Shown: one piece after another, positions 26,744-34,734 of the stretch | Layout of the letters: every line of letters begins with the position of its first letter | How positions within the stretch are numbered: position 1 is the first letter of the stretch | Source: JADLBR01 sp020847615 | GTDB taxonomy: Bacteria; Verrucomicrobiota; Verrucomicrobiia; JADLBR01 | Assembly (NCBI GenBank): GCA_026646655.1 | Contig: JAPKHT010000006.1 | Coordinates: forward strand, 1-64,000 | Length of the DNA: 64,000 bases | Direction: 5' to 3' | The notes under the pieces: model-generated | Told to the model about the DNA's origin: nothing | The model's database searches: none | Seen by the model: only the letters and a program-made list of their open reading frames with translations | Translations under genes and position numbers: made by a program

Positions 26744-26959
26744 TCAGTCCCGCCCTGGGCCCCCGTGCGCCTTGCGCCCGGTGACGCGCTCGTACGCAGC
26801 GCAAAAAGGGCAGATGCCCCGCTCCACACGGCTCACGAGCCAGTATGCCAGGCCCCGGCCCCGTGCCCTCGCCGTCCGGCACACCGGGCACTGGGCGCAC
26901 ACCTTCGCGAGCAGGCGGTCGAAACCGCTGGAGCCCTTGCCGCACTCATTATCCGACAT
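26744..26959 (-). CDS. Small Cys-rich putative zinc/iron protein (71 aa)
   Basis: This encodes 71 residues (MSDNECGKGSSGFDRLLAKV..., ending GGPGRD). It carries two Cys pairs: C21-x2-C24-P-V-C27 and, 22 residues on, C50-P-F-C53, then AAYERVTGRKAH. The pattern C-x2-C...C-P-F-C with an aromatic/basic middle looks like a small zinc-ribbon. The frame sits within a long shadow frame of cysS but begins at an ATG in the cysS upstream spacer, is compact and has sensible composition. It is divergent from cysS and reads toward the DtxR-feoB genes 91 bp away. It has no signal or membrane segment. I do not recognise a named family. Zinc or iron binding is inferred from the cysteines. Confidence 0.6.
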   Translation of the reverse strand: MSDNECGKGSSGFDRLLAKVCAQCPVCRTARARGRGLAYWLVSRVERGICPFCAAYERVTGRKAHGGPGRD

Positions 26960-27058
26960 GGCCCGATACTGCCGATCGCATCCAGATCCGCAACGCTCCG
27001 CCCAACATCCCATACCGCGCTTGCGCGCGGCGCCCGCCGGCCATACAAACCCAAAGCC

Positions 27059-28549
27059 ATGTCCGACGCCCACGCGCCGCGCCTCTTCGACAGCCTCTCG
27101 CGCGAGGTCAGGACGGTCGCGCCCGCGGACGGCAAGACCCTTCGCCTGTATTGCTGCGGGCCCACGGTTTACGGGCCGGCGCACGTGGGCAACCTCCGCA
27201 CGTTTCTGCTCCAGGACGTCTTCCGCCGCGTCGTCGAGCTCTCCGGCACGCCGACTCTCCACGTCCGCAATCTCACCGACGTCGACGACAAGACGATCCG
27301 CCAGTCCCAGGCCGAGGGCGTGCCGCTGTCCGAGTTTACCGCGCGCTGGACCGCCCGGATGCACGCCGACGCCGGTGCGCTGAACATCCTCCCGCCCCAC
27401 CACGAGCCCGGCGCGGTCGCCCACATCCCCCACCAGATCCAACTCATCCAGCGCCTCGTGGAGGCACGTCACGCCTACGTCGCGCAAGACGGCTCCGTCT
27501 ACTTCGACGTCAGCTCCTTCCCGCAATACGGTCGCCTCTCCCGACTCGCCGATCGCCAGATCACCACGGGCCAACACGCCCCCGCCACCGAAACGGATCG
27601 CGAGGAGGCCGACGAATACGCCCGCGACTCCGCCGCGGATTTCGCCCTCTGGAAGGCCAGGAAACCCGAGGACGGCCCCAACTTCTGGCCGAGCCCGTGG
27701 GGCGACGGGCGGCCCGGATGGCACATCGAGTGCAGCGCCATGAGCATCGAGTACCTCGGCGATACCTTCGATGTCCACTCCGGCGGCGTGGATCTCATCT
27801 TCCCGCATCACGAGAACGAGATCGCGCAGAGCGAGGCCGCCACCGGATGCACGTTCGCCCGCCACTGGTTCCACATCGCCCACCTCATGGTCGAGGACCG
27901 AAAGATGTCCAAGAGCCTCGGCAACCTCTTCACCCTGGACGACGTCAGGGGCCGCGGCTTTTCCCCCGAGACGCTGCGGTACGTCCTCATCTCGGGCCAC
28001 TACCGCCAGCCGCTCAATTTCACCTGGGACTCCCTGGCGGCCGCCCGCAGCGCGCTCGCGCGCATCGCGAAACTCGACGAAGCGCTCGCCGCGGTCGCAC
28101 CGGATTCCGGGCCGCGCGGATGCCTTTCCACGACCCTTCTCCCGCTGGGCGACGCGCGCCACGGCATGGCTTCCTTCGCCCCGGCATGGGATGCCCTGCT
28201 CGATGACCTGAACACCCCCGCCGCCCTCGGCCGGCTGTTCACCGCCGCCGCCGAAGTCGAGTCACGGATCCGGTCGGGCGAGTTGCCCCCCGGTCAAGCG
28301 GGCGCCGAGAGAGGCGCTCTCCATCGCATCCTCTTCGCGCTCGGCCTCCGCCTTGTCGCCGAGGAGCCCCCCGCCCAGGCCCCGGAGAACATCCGCGCCC
28401 TCGCCGAAGCCCGATGGAATGCCAAGCAGTCGCGGGATTTCAAGGAGGCCGATCGCCTCCGCGCAGAGATCGAGTCCCGCGGCTGGATCGTCCGCGATGG
28501 CAAAGAAGGATTCGAGCTGAATAGAAAATTCCCTCAACCGAACGCGTGA
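27059..28549 (+). CDS. cysS: Cysteinyl-tRNA synthetase
   Basis: This encodes 496 residues from ATG 27059. The class I motifs are clear: YCCGPTVYGPAHVGNLRTFL (HIGH region with the zinc-binding Cys), the second zinc-ligand region GRPGWHIECSAMSIEYLG, then HHENEIAQSEAATG and MSKSLGNLFT with KMSKS. The C-terminal DALR-like domain ends in KQSRDFKEADRLRAEIESRG. It ligates cysteine to tRNA-Cys. The last six codons (FPQPNA-stop) and the TGA lie inside the half-B repeat at 28538, so the repeat supplies the end of the protein. The identification itself is secure. Confidence 0.97.
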   Translation: MSDAHAPRLFDSLSREVRTVAPADGKTLRLYCCGPTVYGPAHVGNLRTFLLQDVFRRVVELSGTPTLHVRNLTDVDDKTIRQSQAEGVPLSEFTARWTARMHADAGALNILPPHHEPGAVAHIPHQIQLIQRLVEARHAYVAQDGSVYFDVSSFPQYGRLSRLADRQITTGQHAPATETDREEADEYARDSAADFALWKARKPEDGPNFWPSPWGDGRPGWHIECSAMSIEYLGDTFDVHSGGVDLIFPHHENEIAQSEAATGCTFARHWFHIAHLMVEDRKMSKSLGNLFTLDDVRGRGFSPETLRYVLISGHYRQPLNFTWDSLAAARSALARIAKLDEALAAVAPDSGPRGCLSTTLLPLGDARHGMASFAPAWDALLDDLNTPAALGRLFTAAAEVESRIRSGELPPGQAGAERGALHRILFALGLRLVAEEPPAQAPENIRALAEARWNAKQSRDFKEADRLRAEIESRGWIVRDGKEGFELNRKFPQPNA

Positions 28550-28627
28550 GCGTTTGGGCGCCGATCGCCCGAGGCGTGGGCTGCGTCTTCGGCGCCGGCA
28601 GGTGAGCGTCCGGGGCACGGGATCGAG
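28538..28627 (+). repeat. Intergenic repeat, half module B at the cysS stop codon
   Basis: CCGAACGCGTGAGCGTTTGG (28538-28557) recurs as CCGAACGCGCGAGCGTTTGG at 39344, and the downstream CGATCGCCCGAGGC resembles CGATCGCCCGGGGC there. The TGA in AACGCG-TGA is the stop codon of cysS. No other gene is seen before module A begins at 28628. Confidence 0.75.
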
Positions 28628-28860
28628 CTGGTTATGCGGATGCCGCCAAGGCGGCACTACGAGCCTGGGGCTGCGGGAACGCTCGTAGTGCTGCCTTCAG
28701 GCAGCCCCGGCCCACCAGAAGTGCTAGCTCGAAAATTGCCGCATCGCTCCCCGTAGCCGAACGCGTCAGCGTTTGGCCGCCAAAGCCTCACGGCTTCGGC
28801 TACATTTTCTGCCCCGGTGGTGCCCCGAATGCCCGCCGTCAGGCGGGCGGCCGGGGCAAG
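28628..28860 (+). repeat. Intergenic repeat, full A-B-C element, copy 3
   Basis: Module A (28628-28740) is a diverged, shortened copy with GCCGCCAAGGCGGC, CTACGAG...CTCGTAG and CTGCCTTCAGGCAG. Module B (28753-28803) is a 51-bp GTAGCCGAA...TTCGGCTAC palindrome. Module C (28804-28860) contains CCCGCCGTCAGGCGGG. It runs in the same direction as copy 1. Together with 28861-29188 this leaves a 640-bp stretch without a gene. Confidence 0.85.
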
Positions 28861-29188
28861 GTGACTCGAAAAAATACCATCGGCTCGCACAGAGCGGCCC
28901 GGGGACGATCCGCGCTCCACGGGCCTTCGGCCGAAATCAGGCGATGTCCCGAGACCATGGCGGCGCCCGGTTTCCCGTGCAGCGCTTTGGAGCGCGGTGC
29001 GTCCTCGCACCGCTTTGCGCCGAAGCGGGTGAGAAATATTTATCCCCCGGTGGTCCGGCGGCTGCCGGATGGGATCTTGTTCGAAACTTCGTGGCCATGG
29101 TCGCGGCTCCAGGTCCTCCCTCTCCGCGGCCCGCGACAAACCCTCCCTTGCCCCACACGCTCCCCGCGGCTATGCTTGATCAAGGAAA
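28861..29188. other. Spacer upstream of def with a perfect small hairpin
   Basis: No gene is supported here. A perfect 8-bp stem hairpin with a 4-nt loop lies at 28994-29013 (GCGGTGCG-TCCT-CGCACCGC) within a longer imperfect palindrome. Upstream of def, TTGCCC (about 29149), 17 bp and TATGCT (29172-29177) could be a weak promoter, followed by an AAGGAAA ribosome-binding stretch before the ATG. Confidence 0.4.
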
Positions 29189-29761
29189 ATGGTTCTAGAG
29201 ATCGTCAAGTATGGCCACCCCGCGCTCCGGACGCCCGGGGCCCGCATCGAGGAGATGACGCCCGAGTTGCGCCAGTTCGCAGAGGCCATGATCGACGCCA
29301 TGCGCAAAGCCGAGGGTGTCGGCCTCGCCGCTCAGCAGGTCGCGCGTCCCATCCAGCTCTGCGTGCTCGATGTCCCCCAATCCGAAGATCGCCCCTCCAC
29401 CCTGTGGATCGGCGGGCAATCCCGCCCGCTCGACAAGCACATGCCCATGGTGCTCATCAATCCCGAGGTCAAACCCGGCCGCGACAAGGTCCTCGGCACC
29501 GAGGGCTGCCTCAGTTTCCCGGAGATCAGCGCGGAGATCCGCCGCCCCGCGCGCTGCAAGGTCACCGCGCTGGACATCGACGGCAAGCCCATCGCGTTCG
29601 AGTGCGACGGCCTCCTGTCCCGCGCCATCCAGCACGAGGTCGATCACCTGAAGGGCATCCTCTTCATCGACCGCATGGATTCCGCCACCAAGCACAGCCT
29701 CAAGCGCGACATCCAGGCCATCCAGCAGGAAACCCTCCACGCGCTCAAGGCCGCGGCCTAG
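29189..29761 (+). CDS. def: Peptide deformylase
   Basis: This encodes 190 residues. All three signature motifs are present: GVGLAAQQVARP, EGCLSFPEIS with the metal-binding cysteine, and QHEVDHLKGILFID with the HExxH. It removes the formyl group from the initiator methionine of nascent proteins, using Fe2+ or another divalent metal. The insert between motifs (VPQSEDRPSTLWIGGQSRPL) is longer than in E. coli Def. The stop TAG at 29759-29761 is the first three bases of a MITE-like repeat. Identification is secure. Confidence 0.97.
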   Translation: MVLEIVKYGHPALRTPGARIEEMTPELRQFAEAMIDAMRKAEGVGLAAQQVARPIQLCVLDVPQSEDRPSTLWIGGQSRPLDKHMPMVLINPEVKPGRDKVLGTEGCLSFPEISAEIRRPARCKVTALDIDGKPIAFECDGLLSRAIQHEVDHLKGILFIDRMDSATKHSLKRDIQAIQQETLHALKAAA

Positions 29762-29969
29762 CAGCCTGTCGGACTTCGCCAAGTCCGATCAGGCTGCTAG
29801 AAAGCAAAACCGCCTTAACAATAAAGAGTCATAACGGTGGTCCAAACGATGTCGCAAGGTCTCATGCGGGTTGACCCAACAATTCACTCTCCTACGGAAA
29901 CTGCTCATTTTCAAAAAGAAGGCGGTTTTGCCAGAGGAGTTTGCCGGACGAAGTCCGGCAAACTCCTAG
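29759..29969 (+). repeat. MITE-like element, copy 1 (about 211 bp)
   Basis: It is a direct repeat of 51367-51576, about 80-85 percent identical by eye. It begins TAGCAGCCTG...CAGGCTGCTA (hairpin) and ends GGAGTTTGCCGGAC-GAA-GTCCGGCAAACTCC (perfect hairpin). Internally CAAAACCGCCTT (29805-29816) pairs with AAGGCGGTTTTG (29919-29930). The interior is AT-richer than the genome. The TAG at the left end is the def stop codon. There is no ORF or transposase inside it. Confidence 0.9.
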
Positions 29970-30069
29970 GCGACTTCCGATCCCGCCCCCACGGGTGGCC
30001 ACGAAATCGACTTGCGGGGAGACCGACCCGCGCCAAAATACCCGAACTTCAAACCACAGGAGGAACATC

Positions 30070-30546
30070 ATGGCAATCGCCGTCGGAACCAAAGCCCCCG
30101 ATTTCACCCTCAAGTCCAAGGACGCCGAGGGCGTCAAAGATATCAAGCTGAGCGAGAATTTCGGCAAGAGGAACACCGTCCTGCTTTTCTTCCCACTCGC
30201 CTTCACGAGCGTCTGCACGAAGGAGATGTGCGACATCACGCAGGGCATCAAGGCCTATCAGGATCTCGATGCCGCCGTTTTCGGGATCAGCGTCGATAGC
30301 CCATTCTCCCAGGAGGCGTGGGCCCAGAAGGAGAAGATCGGCATCCCCCTCCTCAGCGACTTGAACAAGAAGACCGCCGCGGCTTATGGCGTCCTGCTCG
30401 ACGATCTCCTCGGCTTCGGTTCCACCTCGGCCCGCGCCGCGTTCGTGATCGATAAGGGGGGCGTCGTGCGCTACGCCGAGCAGACCCCCACGCCCAAAGA
30501 CCTCCCCGATTTCGCGAAGATCCAGGCGACGCTCAAGGGGCTCTGA
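30070..30546 (+). CDS. Peroxiredoxin (AhpC/TSA, BCP/AhpE-like)
   Basis: This encodes 158 residues after a strong AGGAGG ribosome-binding site. The thioredoxin-like fold starts APDFTLKSKDAEG. The peroxidatic cysteine is in FFPLAFTSVCTKEMC, with the family threonine three residues before it. Further blocks are GISVDSPFSQEAWAQ and AAFVIDKGGVVRY. A second cysteine five residues after the first (TKEMC) could serve as the resolving residue. It reduces hydrogen peroxide or organic hydroperoxides. It is convergent with the frameshifted beta-helix gene, 6 bp apart. A thioredoxin reductase gene elsewhere in the window (trxB, 49960) could supply the electrons. Confidence 0.92.
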   Translation: MAIAVGTKAPDFTLKSKDAEGVKDIKLSENFGKRNTVLLFFPLAFTSVCTKEMCDITQGIKAYQDLDAAVFGISVDSPFSQEAWAQKEKIGIPLLSDLNKKTAAAYGVLLDDLLGFGSTSARAAFVIDKGGVVRYAEQTPTPKDLPDFAKIQATLKGL

Positions 30547-30552
30547 GGCCCT

Positions 30553-31256
30553 TCAGCGCTCGACAAACACCCCGTCTCCAAACGGGTTCGACACCGTGCC
30601 CCGGGCATTGCCCGGGGCACGGTGTCCGTGCGCCACGATGACGCCGCAATCCCTCACCCGGTAACCGTGCCCTTCGTTGTCGCGGGCTATGCTCTGCGCC
30701 GCGCGTATGGAGCCGCCCGATAGGGCCTGGAATCCCGCCAAGAAGCATCCCTCGGCCACGGCCTCGCCCGCATCGATCGAGCCACCATACTCGGCGACAT
30801 AGCCCGAGCCCAGCCCCTGGCCACGATCATCCGCACCCCGCGAACGGGATCGGCAGGCATCGATGTGCCCGCCCATGTAGGCGAAATACCCAGCATCCCC
30901 AGAGCGTTCAACCGCGGTTCCCTGGCAACGGATCGTCCCGTTGCGCCGCGCCGTGAAGCCGTAGTAGAAGCCAGACACGACGACGTTCGAGCCGCACCAA
31001 ATATGGCCACCCTCATCAGCCAGGCATCGGTGAGAGACCCCGCATCCCCGGGCACCAGCACCTGCACGCGGTTGGATGCGCCCACATCCCAGCACTCGAA
31101 TAGCCTGCCACCCTCCCCTTCGGCCCAACCGCCCGCAATGCACCACGCGCACACCACCACGAGCCACCGCGCCGCCCGGCCCACCCCGGCCCCCGAGGCC
31201 TTGGCATCGCACGCCGACGACCAGCGCCCCGGCCCCAGCATGGTCGCGCCCGCCAT
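30553..31256 (-). pseudogene. Frameshifted exported beta-helix protein
   Basis: Two overlapping frames together make one sensible protein. The first (from ATG 31256, only 6 bp after rnr) gives a signal peptide (ARWLVVVCAWCIAGGWAEGE) and VGASNRVQVLVPGDAGSLTD. The second (to the stop at 30553) gives repeats typical of a right-handed beta-helix: GGHIWCGSNVVVSGFYYGFT, GYFAYMGGHIDA, SGYVAEYGGSIDAGEAVAEG, GGSIRAAQSIARDNEGHGYR. A single -1 shift near 31018-31022 (DAW to ADEGGHI) joins them. Either the gene is broken, or the assembly misses one base, or the shift is programmed. Nothing around it suggests a programmed signal. If intact it would be a small exported or surface protein of about 230 residues. 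Confidence 0.55.
30591..30625. repeat. Perfect palindrome, 17-bp arms, 1-nt spacer
   Basis: ACACCGTGCCCCGGGCA (30591-30607), one base, then TGCCCGGGGCACGGTGT (30609-30625). All 17 pairs match. It lies in the 3' end of the beta-helix frame (HRAPGNARGTV) and about 45 bp after the peroxiredoxin stop. It could act as a bidirectional terminator stem, but it has no T tract on either side. Confidence 0.9.
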
Positions 31257-31262
31257 CGCCCC

Positions 31263-33383
31263 TCAGGCAGGCTTCTGGGCCATCCGGAAGTCCACCTGCA
31301 TCTTTCCGAAATCGACTTTCAGCACCTCGACGCGCACCCGGTCCCCCATCGCGATGGTCTTGCGCGTCCGGCGACCCCTGAGCAGCGCCCGGCCCCCGTC
31401 GAACACGTAGAAATCATCGCCCATGCTCGACACCGGCACCAGTCCCGTCAGCCCCAGTTCGGGAACGTCCACGAACGCCCCGATGTGGATGACCTCCGTG
31501 ACCATCCCCGCATAAGCCTGCGGCCGCCCCGCATCCAACTGTTCCTGCAGGAACGTGAACAGCTTCAACTTTCGGCTCGCCATCTCGGCCTCCGCCGAGT
31601 TGCGCTCCGTCGCGGAGATGTGCTCCGCCACCGAATCCAGATCTTTGCTGGAGGGCCGGCGCGCCCCCGTCTCGAACGTCGCGCGATGCACTATCAGGTC
31701 CGCGTACCGCCGGATCGGGGAGGTGAAGTGCGTGTAGTCCGCCTTCGCAAGCCCGTAGTGCCCCAGGGGTTTCGGCGCGTAACGGGCGCGCTTGAGCGAA
31801 CGCAGCAGCCCGATCCGAAGCGCGGGCCCGCACGGATGATCGCGCAGTTTGGCCAATAGCTTCACCACCTCGGCCCGCCGCGCGAGATCCCCGATCACGA
31901 TGCCGTGGGCCCGCACGATCGAGCGATACTCCTCCAGGCGATCCGGATCCGGGTCCTCGTGGATCCGGTAGACGGCCGCGCGCCCGCCGCGCTTCAGGTG
32001 CCGCGCCACCGCCTCGTTCGCCAACAGCATGAACTCCTCGATGAGCTGGTGCGATTCATCGTGCTCCACCCGCTCGATCGACTTGATCCGCCCCCGCTCG
32101 TCGATCCAGACCTTCACCTCCGGCATGTCCAGGTCGAGCGACCCCGCTTTCATCCGCTGCGAGCGCAGCCGCTGTGCCAGGAAGTGCGCATCGCGGATCA
32201 TGCCCTCCACCGGACTGCGCGCCTGCCCCCGGATCACCGCCAGCACATCCCCATAGGCGAACCGATGCCGCGACCGGATCACCGCCGGGTAGAACTCCGC
32301 TCCGGTCACGCGGCACATCCTGTCGAGCCGGAACTCCACGCATTTCGTCAGCCGCTCCACGTGCGGCCTGAGGGAACACAATTCATTGCTCAGCGCCTCG
32401 GGCAACATCGGCAGCACCCGGTCCACCAGATACGTGGAATTCCCGCGCTTCCGCGCCTCGCGGTCCAGGGCCGATCCCGGTTTCACGTAGTGCGACACGT
32501 CCGCGATGTGCACCCAAAGCCGCCAGCCCCCGCCATCCTCCCGCCGCACGCAGATCGCATCGTCAAAATCCTTCGCGTCCGGCGGATCGATCGTCACCAC
32601 GTCATGGCCCCGGCAATCCCGCCTGCCGTGCAGGTCTCCCGCCCGCACCTCCGCCCCGAATCGCCGCGCCTCCTCGACCACCTCCCCCGGGAAATCCGTC
32701 GGTAGCTTGTGCTGGCGAATGACGGCCAGAACGTCCACCCCGGGATCGCCATGCCGTCCGATCCTCTCCGTCAGCACCCCCTCGGGGTTGCGATGGCGAT
32801 CCTGCCAATCCAAGAGCGACACGACCACCTTGTCGCCCACGCTGGCCTTGGCGCCGCCCTTGATCCGCGTGTCCGCCAGGTACACGTCGTGCGGGAACCT
32901 CGGGTCGTCGGGCTCGACGAAGTACAATTGCTTGCCCCGCCGCAGGGTCCCCACCAGTTCCGCGTTGGCCCGCTCCAAGATCCTCACGACCGAACCGCGC
33001 CGCTCGCCCTCTCGCCCGCGTCGCGCCGGACGCCCGCGCCCCTCCGGCTCTATCCGCACCAGCACGTGATCCCCGTGCATCCCCGTCCCCGTCGATTCCG
33101 CCGGGATAAATACCTCAGGCTCGCCCACCCCGTCCGGCTCCAGATGCCCGGAGCCCGTCCGATGCATCTTCAGGCGACCCGGCACCATGTCAGCCTGCTT
33201 CGGTAAGGCATACCGATCGCCCTTCAGTCGCACGACTCGCCCGGACACCTCCAACCTCCCCAGCGCTTCCCTCAAAAGCCCCGCATCGCTCGCCCGGAGA
33301 CCCAGTTTCGCGCGCACCTCATGAAGGCCCAGAGGCGCCCCGCGCCCAGCCTTCAAAACCCCCACAATCTGATCGTCATGCAT
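31263..33383 (-). CDS. rnr: Ribonuclease R
   Basis: This encodes 706 residues from ATG 33383 (MHDDQIVGVLKAGRG). A further ATG at 33428 gives an unlikely N-terminus. Domains in order: an N-terminal winged helix, cold-shock-like OB folds (VPGRLKMHRTGSGHLEPDG, VFIPAESTGTGMHGDHVLVR), the RNB catalytic core with TIDPPDAKDFDDAICV (metal-binding Asp residues), RRYADLIVHRA, and the C-terminal S1 domain GMVTEVIHIGAFVDVPELGL. It degrades structured RNA 3' to 5'. It appears to be cotranscribed with the broken beta-helix gene. Identification is secure. Confidence 0.96.
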   Translation of the reverse strand: MHDDQIVGVLKAGRGAPLGLHEVRAKLGLRASDAGLLREALGRLEVSGRVVRLKGDRYALPKQADMVPGRLKMHRTGSGHLEPDGVGEPEVFIPAESTGTGMHGDHVLVRIEPEGRGRPARRGREGERRGSVVRILERANAELVGTLRRGKQLYFVEPDDPRFPHDVYLADTRIKGGAKASVGDKVVVSLLDWQDRHRNPEGVLTERIGRHGDPGVDVLAVIRQHKLPTDFPGEVVEEARRFGAEVRAGDLHGRRDCRGHDVVTIDPPDAKDFDDAICVRREDGGGWRLWVHIADVSHYVKPGSALDREARKRGNSTYLVDRVLPMLPEALSNELCSLRPHVERLTKCVEFRLDRMCRVTGAEFYPAVIRSRHRFAYGDVLAVIRGQARSPVEGMIRDAHFLAQRLRSQRMKAGSLDLDMPEVKVWIDERGRIKSIERVEHDESHQLIEEFMLLANEAVARHLKRGGRAAVYRIHEDPDPDRLEEYRSIVRAHGIVIGDLARRAEVVKLLAKLRDHPCGPALRIGLLRSLKRARYAPKPLGHYGLAKADYTHFTSPIRRYADLIVHRATFETGARRPSSKDLDSVAEHISATERNSAEAEMASRKLKLFTFLQEQLDAGRPQAYAGMVTEVIHIGAFVDVPELGLTGLVPVSSMGDDFYVFDGGRALLRGRRTRKTIAMGDRVRVEVLKVDFGKMQVDFRMAQKPA

Positions 33384-33539
33384 CGCCCAACACTCGCGCC
33401 TCGCGCTCCCAAGAACAACCCCAAACACTCCCCAGTCCGCAGGGGACGGCGCCGACTCGAATCGACATGAAACCTCAAGATCCGAGACACGTCGGGGCAG
33501 GGTGCCAGCATCTATCGATCAGATCCCATCCAGCGGCCG

Positions 33540-33611
33540 CCGGACCAGAGGGGGTGAAAGTGTAGCCGAAGCCGTGATGCTTTGGCCCCCAAACGCTTAC
33601 GCGTTCGGCTA
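33540..33611 (+). repeat. Intergenic repeat, module B
   Basis: The 51-bp B core at 33561-33611 (GTAGCCGAAGCCGTGATGCT...GCGTTCGGCTAC) has a C-like flank (GGACCAGAGGGGGTGAAAGT) before it. It lies upstream of the TPR gene, and the repeat is readable through in the frame of that gene, so a computed start at 33502 would fall across it. Confidence 0.85.
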
Positions 33612-33698
33612 CGGGAGGCGATGGGCTACTTTCAGCGGCAGCGCACCCCGCGGGTCCCCATCACCCGATGCAGCCGTTATCATTGCAAACTTTACCGA

Positions 33699-33726
33699 TT
33701 TACTCAGCCGACGTTCCGGCTATACT
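33699..33726 (+). promoter_or_regulatory. Candidate promoter for the TPR gene
   Basis: TTTACT (33699-33704), 16 bp and TATACT (33721-33726), the last matching the consensus at 5 of 6 positions, lie just before the TTG start at 33736. It stands in the only AT-rich stretch of this region. The predicted start of transcription falls within a few bases of the start codon. Confidence 0.45.
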
Positions 33727-33735
33727 CATAACGCA

Positions 33736-34683
33736 TTGGATCGTTTTGCGTGGACAGTCTTGCTGGGGCACATTGGGCAGTTCGCGGCCCTCGCCGCCGT
33801 CTTGGCCGGCATCGCCTACGGTGCCCACATGCTCCAGCACCTGCGACATTCGCCCGAGGGCGATCCCGGCACCGTGACGGTTTCCGCCGAGGGCTTCGCC
33901 AAGTTCTCGCCTCTCGATGCGGCGCGCCAGAGCGCTGATCGCGGCGATCTGGACGAGGCGATCACGAGCCTCTCTTTCCTGCTCAAGGCCGACCCCTTCC
34001 GCGCCGACGCGCTGGCGCTTCGCGCCGAACTCCGCCTCCGGCAGGGGAATTCCGCAGCGGCCCTCACCGATCTGAAGACGGCTCTCGACATCGAACCCAA
34101 CGCGCCCACCAACGGATGGCTTCACGCCGTCGCCCTCCTCGCCCAGGGCATGACGAACGAGGCCAACCGCAGCCTCGACCGGATACTGGTCCGCCATCCC
34201 TCCTTCACGCCGGCGCTGCTGGAGCGCGCCAAACTGTTCGAGGCTCAGGGCAAGGCACCCGAGGCCCTGTCAGCCTACTCCACAGCCCTGGCGTCCGACC
34301 GCGACAATCCGATCGCCCTCCTCGGCCAAACAGCCATGCTCCTCCAGCTCGGTCGCGCCGCCGAGGCCCTCGTCGAATTGGACCGCGGCGCAGCCCGCAA
34401 GCCGAACGACGCGCAGATGCGCTTCCTCAGGGCCGGTGCCCTCGCGGTGGTGGGCCGCCTGCCGGAGGGCCTCGCGGAAGCCGACGAGTGCCTCCGCCTC
34501 GCGCCCGCTGCACCCAAGGCATGGCTCCTCAAGGGGCAGATCCTGGCCGCACTGGGCAAGAGCACCGATGCGATCACATCGTTCGACGAGGCGTTGCGCC
34601 TCGAGCCCAGCCTCGCCGCCGCCAGGCAGGCACGCGACCGGATCGCCTCCGCGCCGGAGCCCTCCGCCTCCACCAAACCGTAA
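33736..34683 (+). CDS. Membrane-anchored tetratricopeptide repeat protein
   Basis: This encodes about 315 residues from TTG 33736. Earlier in-frame starts would read through the module B repeat (33561-33611) and give nonsense. One membrane segment (residues 4-30: FAWTVLLGHIGQFAALAAVL...) is followed by seven or eight TPR-like units, for example AARQSADRGDLDEAITSLSF, RAELRLRQGNSAAALTDLKT, ERAKLFEAQGKAPEALSAYS and LKGQILAALGKSTDAITSFD. TPRs bind proteins, so it is probably a scaffold facing the periplasm or cytoplasm. It precedes glgA by 51 bp and may be cotranscribed. The role is unknown, and the start is the least certain part. Confidence 0.7.
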   Translation: MDRFAWTVLLGHIGQFAALAAVLAGIAYGAHMLQHLRHSPEGDPGTVTVSAEGFAKFSPLDAARQSADRGDLDEAITSLSFLLKADPFRADALALRAELRLRQGNSAAALTDLKTALDIEPNAPTNGWLHAVALLAQGMTNEANRSLDRILVRHPSFTPALLERAKLFEAQGKAPEALSAYSTALASDRDNPIALLGQTAMLLQLGRAAEALVELDRGAARKPNDAQMRFLRAGALAVVGRLPEGLAEADECLRLAPAAPKAWLLKGQILAALGKSTDAITSFDEALRLEPSLAAARQARDRIASAPEPSASTKP

Positions 34684-34734
34684 CTTGACTTCGGTCGCCC
34701 GCGCCCCTGCCATAGCTCGGAATCGAGCACCCGT

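Noticed and set aside
33502..33735. An N-terminal extension of the TPR protein beginning at ATG 33502
   Set aside because: It would translate module B of the intergenic repeat (VAEAVMLWPPNAYAFGYG). The likely start is after the promoter at 33699-33726.
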